A stretch of 54,921 nucleotides of DNA, from contig NZ_JAAAWJ010000006.1 of NCBI RefSeq assembly GCF_009914725.1, positions 1 through 54,921 on the forward strand, given 5' to 3'. Origin of the DNA: Methanogenium sp. MK-MG (GTDB taxonomy: Archaea; Halobacteriota; Methanomicrobia; Methanomicrobiales; Methanomicrobiaceae). A program made the translations under genes and the position numbers. The notes beneath the pieces are model-generated. The model saw nothing but the letters and a program-made list of their open reading frames with translations. It had not been told where the DNA came from and made no database searches. The stretch's first letter is position 1; each line of letters begins with the position of its first letter. Positions 17,055 through 24,336 of this stretch are shown one piece after another.

Positions 17055-19064
17055 GTGGGCATTCTCCTTGCCATCGGCGCCATTCTCCGTTACCTCTTAA
17101 ATATCATTCCCACGGCAATCGTATCCAATCCCATCATCGCACTCTACTGCCTTGCCATCATCCTTATCCGCCCGAACGTACGGGACACCATAGGAATCGG
17201 CATCGTGGCAGGCATCATATCCGCCCTTATCAGCCACTCCATATTCCCGCCGGCAAACCTCATATCAGAACCACTGGGGGCACTGGTCTGTATGGCCCTG
17301 TACTCAGCGACCAGAAAACACATACCGGTCGCACCCACCGTAGCCACCTTCGGCGCCACCCTTGCCAGCGGGTTCACCTTTCTTTCCATCAGCATCGTCG
17401 TCATTGCGGCAGGCTTCATATCCGCACCCGGTGAAGGCTTCACCGTGGGTTCCTTTATTCTCGTCGTATCACCCGTCATCATCCTCACGGCCATCGCCAA
17501 TGCCGTCATCGCCCAGCTGCTCTACATTCCTTCCGCAAAGATACTGATGCGGGGGGCACAGGGAGAAGACGTGCAGGTGCACACGGACATGACCAAAGAT
17601 ACGTCGGCAGACCCGGACACCCCGGCATTCCAATTCACCAACTTCTCCTACACCTACCCGCAGGGAAGAGCACCCGCACTCAAAGATATCAGCCTCAGCA
17701 TCTCCCAGGGGGAGTGCGTCCTTGTGAACGGCACCACCGGAGCGGGCAAGACCACCTTCTGTCTGGCGGCAGCAGGCATCCTCTGCCATGAATACGAAGG
17801 AGGGACGAAGGGCACACTCTCGATATGCGGACAGGATGTGCGCAGCTATGAGGACATGGGGGAGATCGGAAAGAAGATCGGTGTCGTCTTTGACGATGCC
17901 GATGCACAGCTGATATTCACCACGGTTGAAGAAGAGGTCCTTTCAGGTCTGGAAAACCGTGGCCTGCAGCCGGAGGACGTCAAAACACGTCTGGAAGATA
18001 TGCTGGCATTCACCAGCCTGACAGAGCTTCGCTACCGTGAACCCCATTCACTCTCGGGCGGCCAGAAACAGCGGGTGGCACTGGCAGCAACCCTTGCATC
18101 CGGCACCGCATGCCTGATACTGGACGAGGCAACGGCAGAGCTGGATACCGCTGCAACCGAGAGCATCATTGCCATCCTCACCAGACTCAGGGAGGCGGGC
18201 AGAACCATCATCGTGGTGGAGCAGAAACCCCGTGCACTCGCAGCCATCGTCGACCGTGTCATCACCATCGAAGACGGCCGCCTTGCAAGAGACGAGACCG
18301 CAGCAGAGTTCTTCGCGACCTATACCGATGAAGCAGAGGTCAGCAACGATCGGGTGGATACCGCCGCAGTTGCAAAACAGGGCGAACCCCGGATTGTGGT
18401 GCGGGATCTCGTCCACAACTACGGGGAGAACCGTGCCCTGTCGGGGGTCAGCCTGGATATATATCCAGGTGAACTGGTAGCCATCATCGGTGAGAACGGC
18501 TCCGGCAAGACGACGCTCGTCAAACACTTCAACGGTCTGCTGCGCCCGACGTCCGGGACGGTGACCGTCTGCGGTATGAATGCAGCAGATGAGAGCGTCA
18601 CCCGCCTCGCAGAGCAGGCGGGCCTTGTCTTCCAGAACCCCGACACCATGCTCTTTGAAGACACCGTTGAAAAAGAGATGCAGTTCGGTATGAAGAACAT
18701 CGGTATAGACCCGACAGATGCACAGGAGCGTATCAAAGAGGTGCTTGTCAGGGTGGGGCTCGGCGGGGGGGAGGCCCGGTTTCCCCGTGCGATGAGCAGG
18801 GGGGAACGCCAGCGCCTTGCTATCGCCTGCGTGGTGGCCATGAAACCGGAGATCATCATCCTCGATGAACCAACGACCGGTCTGGACCCGGAGGAGGCCG
18901 AACGCATCATGGGCATCATCCGCTCCCTCTCAGAGGCGGGCCATACTGTGATCATGGTCAGCCATGATATGTCCGTTGTCAGACGGCATGCAGAGCGTAT
19001 CATCCTGATGGATGAAGGGACGATCACATCAGACAGCACACGCATCAGCGGAGGTGCAGCATAA
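17055..19064 (+). CDS. ECF importer: S-component fused to two EcfA-type ATPase domains
   Basis: At least 669 residues. Residues 1-165 are a hydrophobic substrate-binding domain with about five to six helices, resembling TrpP-like S-components (NPIIALYCLAII, VAGIISALIS, ISEPLGALV). Residues ~190-425 are ATPase 1: Walker A GTTGAGKTT (226-234), LSGGQ (333), Walker B LILDEA. Residues ~445-660 are ATPase 2: Walker A GENGSGKTT (479), SRGER (581), ILDEP (602), switch His637. ATPase 1 lacks the Q-loop Gln (VFDDAD instead of VFQxPD) and the switch His (VVEQ). Homology seems to continue upstream to an ATA codon at 17031 (IKSRDIAIV) behind a GGGGGAG, so the true start may be there; GTG at 17055 is the first conventional one. 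Substrate unknown. Confidence 0.85.
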   Translation: MGILLAIGAILRYLLNIIPTAIVSNPIIALYCLAIILIRPNVRDTIGIGIVAGIISALISHSIFPPANLISEPLGALVCMALYSATRKHIPVAPTVATFGATLASGFTFLSISIVVIAAGFISAPGEGFTVGSFILVVSPVIILTAIANAVIAQLLYIPSAKILMRGAQGEDVQVHTDMTKDTSADPDTPAFQFTNFSYTYPQGRAPALKDISLSISQGECVLVNGTTGAGKTTFCLAAAGILCHEYEGGTKGTLSICGQDVRSYEDMGEIGKKIGVVFDDADAQLIFTTVEEEVLSGLENRGLQPEDVKTRLEDMLAFTSLTELRYREPHSLSGGQKQRVALAATLASGTACLILDEATAELDTAATESIIAILTRLREAGRTIIVVEQKPRALAAIVDRVITIEDGRLARDETAAEFFATYTDEAEVSNDRVDTAAVAKQGEPRIVVRDLVHNYGENRALSGVSLDIYPGELVAIIGENGSGKTTLVKHFNGLLRPTSGTVTVCGMNAADESVTRLAEQAGLVFQNPDTMLFEDTVEKEMQFGMKNIGIDPTDAQERIKEVLVRVGLGGGEARFPRAMSRGERQRLAIACVVAMKPEIIILDEPTTGLDPEEAERIMGIIRSLSEAGHTVIMVSHDMSVVRRHAERIILMDEGTITSDSTRISGGAA

Positions 19065-19849
19065 TGGCAGAGATTCTCCAGTACAAACGGATTGACGGTG
19101 TCTTCCACCGGATGAACGCACTCACCAAGATCTGCTTCCTGCTGGTGGTCATCGTGCTGGCCATCCTCTCGACAGATCCGCTGGTGCTCGCCGGTCTTAT
19201 TCTGCTGGTCTTCAGCCTTGCACTGGTTGGACGCTTTGGTCGTGAACTGCTCGCACAGGTGCCTATGCTTATATTCCTGAGTGCAGGTCTTATACTTTTG
19301 ACTGTCCTTACCATGCAGAGCGGTGATGTGATAGGCTACCTGATACCTGCGGCCGTGCCGGTCATCGGCGGGCATATACCCGTCACGACAGGAGCGCTGC
19401 ACTTTGCCGCTGTTCTCTCACTGCGGTTCTTTGTGATGCTCTTTACATTCCAGCTGATGATCATCTCCACCCAGCCGCGGGATCTCATCACCGCCCTCCG
19501 GAGACTGCACCTGCCGGTGGACTACGCGCTGATGCTGTTGATTGCCATCCGGTTCATCCCCAGCCTGCAGCTGGAGGGCAGACGCATCCAGGAAGCCCAG
19601 CAGGCCCGGGCATACAATCCCGGTGCAGGTGTCAAGGGCAAGGTGCGTGCACTGACCCCCATCATCATCCCGCTCGTCTCCAATGCCCTTGGCAAGGCCA
19701 ATGTCCTCGGCCTGACCATCGACCTCCGGGGACTGCGGACGATGTCCCGCACACCCGGCCTCGACCGTCCCTTCGGCAGACCGGATTATCTGCTGGCCGT
19801 GCTCATTGTGGCCCTTGTCATTGCAGGTGCTGCGGTGACTCTGGGCTGA
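19064..19849 (+). CDS. ecfT: ECF transporter transmembrane scaffold (EcfT)
   Basis: A 261-residue membrane protein with about five hydrophobic segments. Its cytoplasmic coupling helices include RIQEAQQARAY, a match to the Ala-Arg-x coupling motifs that dock EcfT onto the ATPases, and a second segment near LTIDLRGLR. It completes the importer encoded by the preceding fused S-A-A gene, sharing one base with its stop (TAATG). With this gene the complex is S-A-A' plus T in two polypeptides rather than the usual four. A T-tract follows immediately. Confidence 0.9.
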   Translation: MAEILQYKRIDGVFHRMNALTKICFLLVVIVLAILSTDPLVLAGLILLVFSLALVGRFGRELLAQVPMLIFLSAGLILLTVLTMQSGDVIGYLIPAAVPVIGGHIPVTTGALHFAAVLSLRFFVMLFTFQLMIISTQPRDLITALRRLHLPVDYALMLLIAIRFIPSLQLEGRRIQEAQQARAYNPGAGVKGKVRALTPIIIPLVSNALGKANVLGLTIDLRGLRTMSRTPGLDRPFGRPDYLLAVLIVALVIAGAAVTLG

Positions 19850-19853
19850 ATTC

Positions 19854-19861
19854 TTTTTTTT
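19854..19861 (+). terminator. T-tract after ecfT
   Basis: Eight T residues start five bases after the ecfT stop, at the end of the two-gene importer unit. Confidence 0.5.
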
Positions 19862-19931
19862 GGCTCAGCCTTATCCAAACTATTCTGATCTTTGATTGTC
19901 CCCTTTTGTCGCAATCTAAAATACAACCGGA

Positions 19932-20014
19932 GCAAGGGGGGATGCTCGCCCATCCCCCCTGCGACCTATCATATTTCAGGGGGTGGGTTTAGGGAGGGGG
20001 ACTTTCCCCCTCCC
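19932..20014. repeat. Pair of G/C-rich hairpins
   Basis: Hairpin 1: GGGGGGATG (19936-19944) pairs exactly with CATCCCCCC (19951-19959) over a six-base loop, with flanking pairs around an A bulge. Hairpin 2: GGGAGGGGGA (19992-20001) pairs exactly with TCCCCCTCCC (20005-20014) over a three-base loop. They lie between the convergent ecfT and the AT-rich TPR gene. They could be strong structural terminators, or members of a dispersed intergenic repeat family. The 234-base spacer holds no gene. Confidence 0.55.
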
Positions 20015-20082
20015 TTTCTCTTAGTCAGGTGGGAGACATTGAACTGCAAAACTATACAAGACAATCGCTTACGTGAGAGATA

Positions 20083-21891
20083 TTATTCAGTGTCAAGTTC
20101 ACGTTTAAGTCCAATATAATACCCCTGAATCCAGTCCGCATAATTGGTAATTTGAATTCCTGTTTGTTCAAATCGGTGTAAGTAATCCTTAGCAATCTCC
20201 AACTCACCGGCATTATACGCATAGCAGGCAATACGAATAAATGCAGAAACCTCTTCAGGATGACCATGAATTCTATTAAATTCATCCATTGAATTTTTCG
20301 TACATTCCCACATCTCTTCTATTCGATTTTGTCCAAGAAGCTCATCGCATAAATCAAGTCCCACGACTACTGCTCGGATATAATTTCTATGTTTCAAGAG
20401 AGTTCCTTTCATATCACAAAGTAATCTCAGTACAATTTCTCGGTCATAATTAGGCCCATTTTCTTTCTCAAGGACCGCTAAATCCCATAGATAATTACAT
20501 TTCTCTGAAACACAGTAATCAGGTAATAACTGAAGAATTTCTGCATATTGTCTTTCAATTTCTGATATGATTTGTTGGAGATTTTTTGAATTTGTGAAAA
20601 ATAAATCCTCAAATAATGTTAGCCGCCCTAACTGTTTTAATTTCTGTAATACGTGATCAAGTTCTTTGTAACAATGATACCTTTCCAGAGGAAGAAGAGT
20701 GGAGTATTCAGGATACTGACACTCAATCTGTGTAAGAAATGCAGGTTTTAACAATTCTGCATTCCATCTCATTCGTAGTTGAGAAATATCATATGAAAGT
20801 TGTTGTTCTCTTGAAATTCCAGGATACAATCTTTCCCTCGCTTCATCAAGCGCCTCAGCTAACTGTTCCTTATTATTTATTTGACGGCAATAATCTGTGA
20901 CAAAATTGAAATATTCCAAAATATCTTGGGTATTCTTTTTATCAATCGTTGAGTAATATTCATTCTTCAGTTGTTCTGCCTCATTGAATTTCTTCAAAAG
21001 AATCAGCACATGGATAACATTCTGATAATTGATGTGAAGAGAGCGTTTGTCACCAGTTCGCTTTGCACATGAAAGACTTTTTTTGTATCTCAGAAGTGCA
21101 TCAGTATAATTTCCTTCTAATTTACGAATCTGACCAAGATTATTCAGAGCAATTTGATAGGTTGTTGTTTCTGATTGATCGGAGCATTCTGAGATTCCAT
21201 GAAGAAGTAATTCGGAGCATTTATTTAAATCCCCTTCAAACTGAGCAGACAATGCTCTTATTACATACCACTGAAGAAGATGTTCTCCTGAAAGATCAGG
21301 AAGTTTCTCCACAATAAGATCAGCATAAATATAATTTCCAAGTTGTACGGCATATCCTGCTTTTTGAAGAGCAAGGTCTGTCTTTTCCCCATCATTCAGA
21401 CTTTTTTCATCAACATTCATTAAAAGTTCAAAACTGCGACGAATATCAGATAATCCTGAGGATGCCTGGGCTGCAAGAGTATAATACCTAAATTTTTCAG
21501 AGGAATCTAAAAACATCCATTTGTTCTTTTTTAATAATTTTTCAGCTTCATTTGGTTCATTCGCTTTGAGGCAAGAAACAACATCTGAGCAAACCGATGA
21601 GCAAGGCCATAGAATCTTTCCTTTTGAGGAATAGATGAAAACCAGAGCGAGAACAATGAATAAAATAAGGAGAATTATCGCAATGTTGGCATCTAAGATA
21701 CCCTTCATTATGGAAATCAGATAAAGAAGGAACAGAGTAGCGAATAGAAAATACTTGTAGCAATACTTTTTATTCAACAATATTTTCCATTTTATTAGAA
21801 TGGCACCCAATATTGAAACGTATATCAGAAGAAATAAAATTACATCGCCACTATCAAAAACTGATTTTATTTCAATAATATCTGGAATCAT
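20083..21891 (-). CDS. Membrane-anchored TPR-like protein of unknown function, AT-rich
   Basis: A 602-residue protein that I do not recognise. The N-terminus has three hydrophobic segments (about residues 16-35, 45-63 and 68-88). The remainder is soluble and helical, with TPR-like repeats: ALNNLGQIRKLEGNYTDALLR near 250-270, then similar helix pairs through the C-terminus (ACYAYNAGELEIAKDYLHRF). The base composition is clearly AT-richer than its neighbours and codon use differs (many AAT, AAA, TTT), pointing to recent acquisition. It stands alone on the minus strand between G-rich hairpins and the PEGA gene. A scaffold or assembly role at the membrane is possible, but no specific function can be given. 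Confidence 0.7.
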   Translation of the reverse strand: MIPDIIEIKSVFDSGDVILFLLIYVSILGAILIKWKILLNKKYCYKYFLFATLFLLYLISIMKGILDANIAIILLILFIVLALVFIYSSKGKILWPCSSVCSDVVSCLKANEPNEAEKLLKKNKWMFLDSSEKFRYYTLAAQASSGLSDIRRSFELLMNVDEKSLNDGEKTDLALQKAGYAVQLGNYIYADLIVEKLPDLSGEHLLQWYVIRALSAQFEGDLNKCSELLLHGISECSDQSETTTYQIALNNLGQIRKLEGNYTDALLRYKKSLSCAKRTGDKRSLHINYQNVIHVLILLKKFNEAEQLKNEYYSTIDKKNTQDILEYFNFVTDYCRQINNKEQLAEALDEARERLYPGISREQQLSYDISQLRMRWNAELLKPAFLTQIECQYPEYSTLLPLERYHCYKELDHVLQKLKQLGRLTLFEDLFFTNSKNLQQIISEIERQYAEILQLLPDYCVSEKCNYLWDLAVLEKENGPNYDREIVLRLLCDMKGTLLKHRNYIRAVVVGLDLCDELLGQNRIEEMWECTKNSMDEFNRIHGHPEEVSAFIRIACYAYNAGELEIAKDYLHRFEQTGIQITNYADWIQGYYIGLKRELDTE

Positions 21892-22044
21892 TCAATTCAA
21901 TCATTAAAATATTCAATTATCAAATGATAAAGGCTCTTCTTCAGAATATGAGAAAGCAGGATCTGTATATTTATTGCATAGTTCTCATCAATTCGATGAA
22001 CCTCACCAAATTATAAAATCATTCATCAGAAAAAACAACTGTGG

Positions 22045-22146
22045 ATGACGAAATTTCTGATGGCAATACCCCCCTATGCATACACCTGGTATGTTCCGAA
22101 TGAATACTCGTGGTCGGCATGGAATCAGTGTCCCGGCTTAACATAA
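22045..22146 (+). CDS. Possible small Trp/Tyr-rich peptide or gene remnant
   Basis: An ATG-initiated 33-codon frame in the spacer between the TPR gene and the PEGA gene. It contains four Trp and four Tyr in a short stretch (for example YAYTWYVPNEYSW), which is unusual for random sequence. No ribosome binding site is evident. It may be the end of a decayed gene or chance. The rest of the 280-base spacer (21892-22170) is AT-rich with nothing else recognised. Confidence 0.2.
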   Translation: MTKFLMAIPPYAYTWYVPNEYSWSAWNQCPGLT

Positions 22147-22170
22147 CAGGACAGTCAATAAAAAGAGGAA

Positions 22171-24102
22171 TTATTCTCTTCTGCGCCCGATGGCAAGGAT
22201 TACGCCTGCAATGGCAAAGGCCGCCACTGCGGGAATCCCTGTTACGGGAGACTTAGTGGTCGGGGGAACGGCGACCAGACCAAGAATGACCGTCGTGCTC
22301 TGGCCACCGGTCACTGTTACCGTCTGGGAGGCATCGGTATATCCGGTCTGCTTCACGGTCACGACATGGGTGCCTGCGGGGATGTCGGAGAGGGTTACCG
22401 GGGTGATGCCCTTGAACGTATTATCGAGGAGCACCTCAGCACCGGACGGGGTTGAGGAGACGACTATCTGCCCGGTCGTGTCCGGCACCGGTGACGGTGC
22501 ATTCGGCGTAAGCTGGGTGTTCACGGTCACAACAGTCCCGCCTTTCACATATACGGTCTGGGTGTAGTCCTGGTAATCCGTATGCCGGATGAGAATGGTA
22601 TGAGATCCCTCCCTGACACTCGTGAGATCGAGAGAGCCGCCAGCCGGGGTCTGCCCCATATATTTCCCGTCAAGGTAGACGGATGAACCGCCCGGAGTGG
22701 ATCCCACTTCAATGGACCCCATGCTCGGATGCTGGGGGGTAAAGGTAACGGTGACGGGCGTCTGCTGTCCTGCATTCACGGTGACAGTCTGGAGGTACTC
22801 ATCATAGCCTGCCTTGTGCAGCCGGAGGGTGTGCGATCCGGGAACAAGGTTGGTGATGAGATGCGGGGTTTCAGCCATAAATCTCCCGTCCAGATAGATA
22901 TCCCCCCCTTCGGGTACGGTATTGATATTGAGGGAGCCGGTCTGCTGGGGATTGGGAGTCAGGTATGCATTCACGGTGACGGTCTGGCCCGCGGTCACGT
23001 AGGTTGACGTCCCATACGACTGGTAACCACTCATCGTAATATGGACGTTATGGCTGGTTCCCGCACGCACTGATGAGAAGGTTGCAGGAGTACGCTGCCA
23101 GGTGCCGCCGTCAATGGTTGCAATGGCACCGGCAGGCTTGGAGATCACCCTGATATTCCCATACGACGGTGTGGGGATCGGTTTCAGGGTCGCATACAGG
23201 TTCACGGTCTTGCCGTTCGCAGGCCACGACGTCACCGGGCCGGTGAAGGTCCGGTAGCCGGATTTTCGGACGGTAAACGTCCGGTATGGCGTGCCGGTGG
23301 TCACGACCCCGGTATCACAGAATCCCTGTGCAATGCTACATCCCGTGGAGGACGCATCAAAGGTAACCACAGCGCCGTTCACGTTGCAGTTCACCCGTAT
23401 CCATCCCCTGTCAGAGCCAACAGGCGCCGTCGTCACATGGGTGGTTGGTATGGCTGTTGGCACCATCGTTACATGGGTAGTCGGTATGGCTGTTGGCACC
23501 ATCGTTACATGGGTGGTTGGTACCACGGTTGGCACCATCGTTACATGGGTAGTCGGTATGGCTGTTGGCACCATCGTTACATGGGTGGTTGGTACCACGG
23601 TTGGCACCGTCGTCACATGGGTGGTCGGTATGGCTGTTGGCACCATCGTTACATGGGTGGTTGGTATGGCTGTCGGCACCGCCGTTACCGGTACCGGCTT
23701 CAGCGTTGCATCAATGGCACTTTGCTCGCCGGCACGGAGATCCTTTGTGGCAGTGTAGCGCTCATAGCCCGTCATCGTGATCTCTATGGTGTGAGTGCCA
23801 GCTCCCAGTTCCCTGCCGCTGATGGGAGTGATCCCTGCCACTTTCCCGTCAATAAAGACCGCCGCCCCGGAAGGCGAGGAGATGATGGTCAGCCAGCCGA
23901 CCTGCGAGCCCGGTGCCTCTGTGGTCGGCACTGCTGTCACCGGGTGCGTAGTAGCTACGGTTGTGGGTACCGTGGTGGGTTTCACGGTTGCTTCGTGAGT
24001 GATCGTCTCGTTGGTCACAACCGGTTCTGCCCCGGCTGCTGATGCGGGAATGACCAGCATGGCAACAACGAGGAGAGAGATAAGTAATGCGGCATATTTC
24101 AT
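22171..24102 (-). CDS. Secreted PEGA-domain surface protein with Thr/Pro-rich linker
   Basis: A 643-residue exported protein. The ATG at 24102 starts MKYAALLISLLVVAMLV, a clear signal peptide ending near ASA; a longer open frame upstream is not used. A Thr-rich stretch is followed by PEGA domain 1 (residues ~68-135), seven copies of a 12-residue repeat (VPTAIPTTHVTM consensus), then five more PEGA-type domains (typical cores: SSPSGAAVFIDG, STPGGSSVYLDG, STPSGAEVLLDN). The C-terminus reads TGIPAVAAFAIAG followed by RRR, a motif-helix-basic tail like archaeosortase sorting signals. The Thr/Pro linker probably carries glycans. PEGA domains are surface modules of unknown ligand. The role is likely in the cell envelope. 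Confidence 0.85.
   Translation of the reverse strand: MKYAALLISLLVVAMLVIPASAAGAEPVVTNETITHEATVKPTTVPTTVATTHPVTAVPTTEAPGSQVGWLTIISSPSGAAVFIDGKVAGITPISGRELGAGTHTIEITMTGYERYTATKDLRAGEQSAIDATLKPVPVTAVPTAIPTTHVTMVPTAIPTTHVTTVPTVVPTTHVTMVPTAIPTTHVTMVPTVVPTTHVTMVPTAIPTTHVTMVPTAIPTTHVTTAPVGSDRGWIRVNCNVNGAVVTFDASSTGCSIAQGFCDTGVVTTGTPYRTFTVRKSGYRTFTGPVTSWPANGKTVNLYATLKPIPTPSYGNIRVISKPAGAIATIDGGTWQRTPATFSSVRAGTSHNVHITMSGYQSYGTSTYVTAGQTVTVNAYLTPNPQQTGSLNINTVPEGGDIYLDGRFMAETPHLITNLVPGSHTLRLHKAGYDEYLQTVTVNAGQQTPVTVTFTPQHPSMGSIEVGSTPGGSSVYLDGKYMGQTPAGGSLDLTSVREGSHTILIRHTDYQDYTQTVYVKGGTVVTVNTQLTPNAPSPVPDTTGQIVVSSTPSGAEVLLDNTFKGITPVTLSDIPAGTHVVTVKQTGYTDASQTVTVTGGQSTTVILGLVAVPPTTKSPVTGIPAVAAFAIAGVILAIGRRRE
23429..23680. 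repeat. Seven tandem copies of a 36-base coding repeat
   Basis: Seven contiguous in-frame units of 36 bases lie inside the PEGA gene, each encoding VP-T-(A/V)-(I/V)-PTTHVT-(M/T). Units differ by a few substitutions, mainly ATG-GCT versus ACC-ACG and ATC versus GTC. Such perfect-period repeats change copy number by slippage or recombination and can alter linker length. Confidence 0.9.
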
Positions 24103-24224
24103 GGATCTTCTTTTGTTATTTACCGTGTAATAAGGTTTAATGGTGTCTGAAAAGAGGGATGGAGCCGGAGTGCGGACGGCTGCCGCCCGGTTCCCCATAT
24201 GATTACGAAAAAACAGGCAGAACG

Positions 24225-24244
24225 CCCACGACTTTAGTCGTGGG
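24225..24244. mobile_element. Orphan hairpin resembling an IS200/IS605-family right end
   Basis: CCCACGAC (24225-24232), loop TTTA, GTCGTGGG (24237-24244) form a perfect 8-bp stem, followed by AGTATGTCA. Hairpins of this kind directly followed by a (G/A)GxATGTCA-like sequence are familiar at the 3' end of tnpB-bearing IS200/IS605 elements, where they also form the end of the guide (omega/re) RNA. No tnpA or tnpB gene is present here, so this would be a relic or a non-autonomous end. It sits between the divergent PEGA and preA genes. Confidence 0.45.
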
Positions 24245-24336
24245 AGTATGTCAGCCTCCCCTGCGATTCCTGAATTTTTACCCAGTACGATATATCATAA
24301 GGATTCCCGGTGATATTCCGGCAAGGAATAAACCGT

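Noticed and set aside
23429-23680. CRISPR array
   Set aside because: The period is 36 bases, which is the usual CRISPR repeat length, but units are contiguous with no spacers and are in frame within a coding repeat.
23437-24042. 201-codon plus-strand frame full of Gly/Trp/Tyr repeats
   Set aside because: It is the antisense reading of the PEGA linker repeat and has no independent support.
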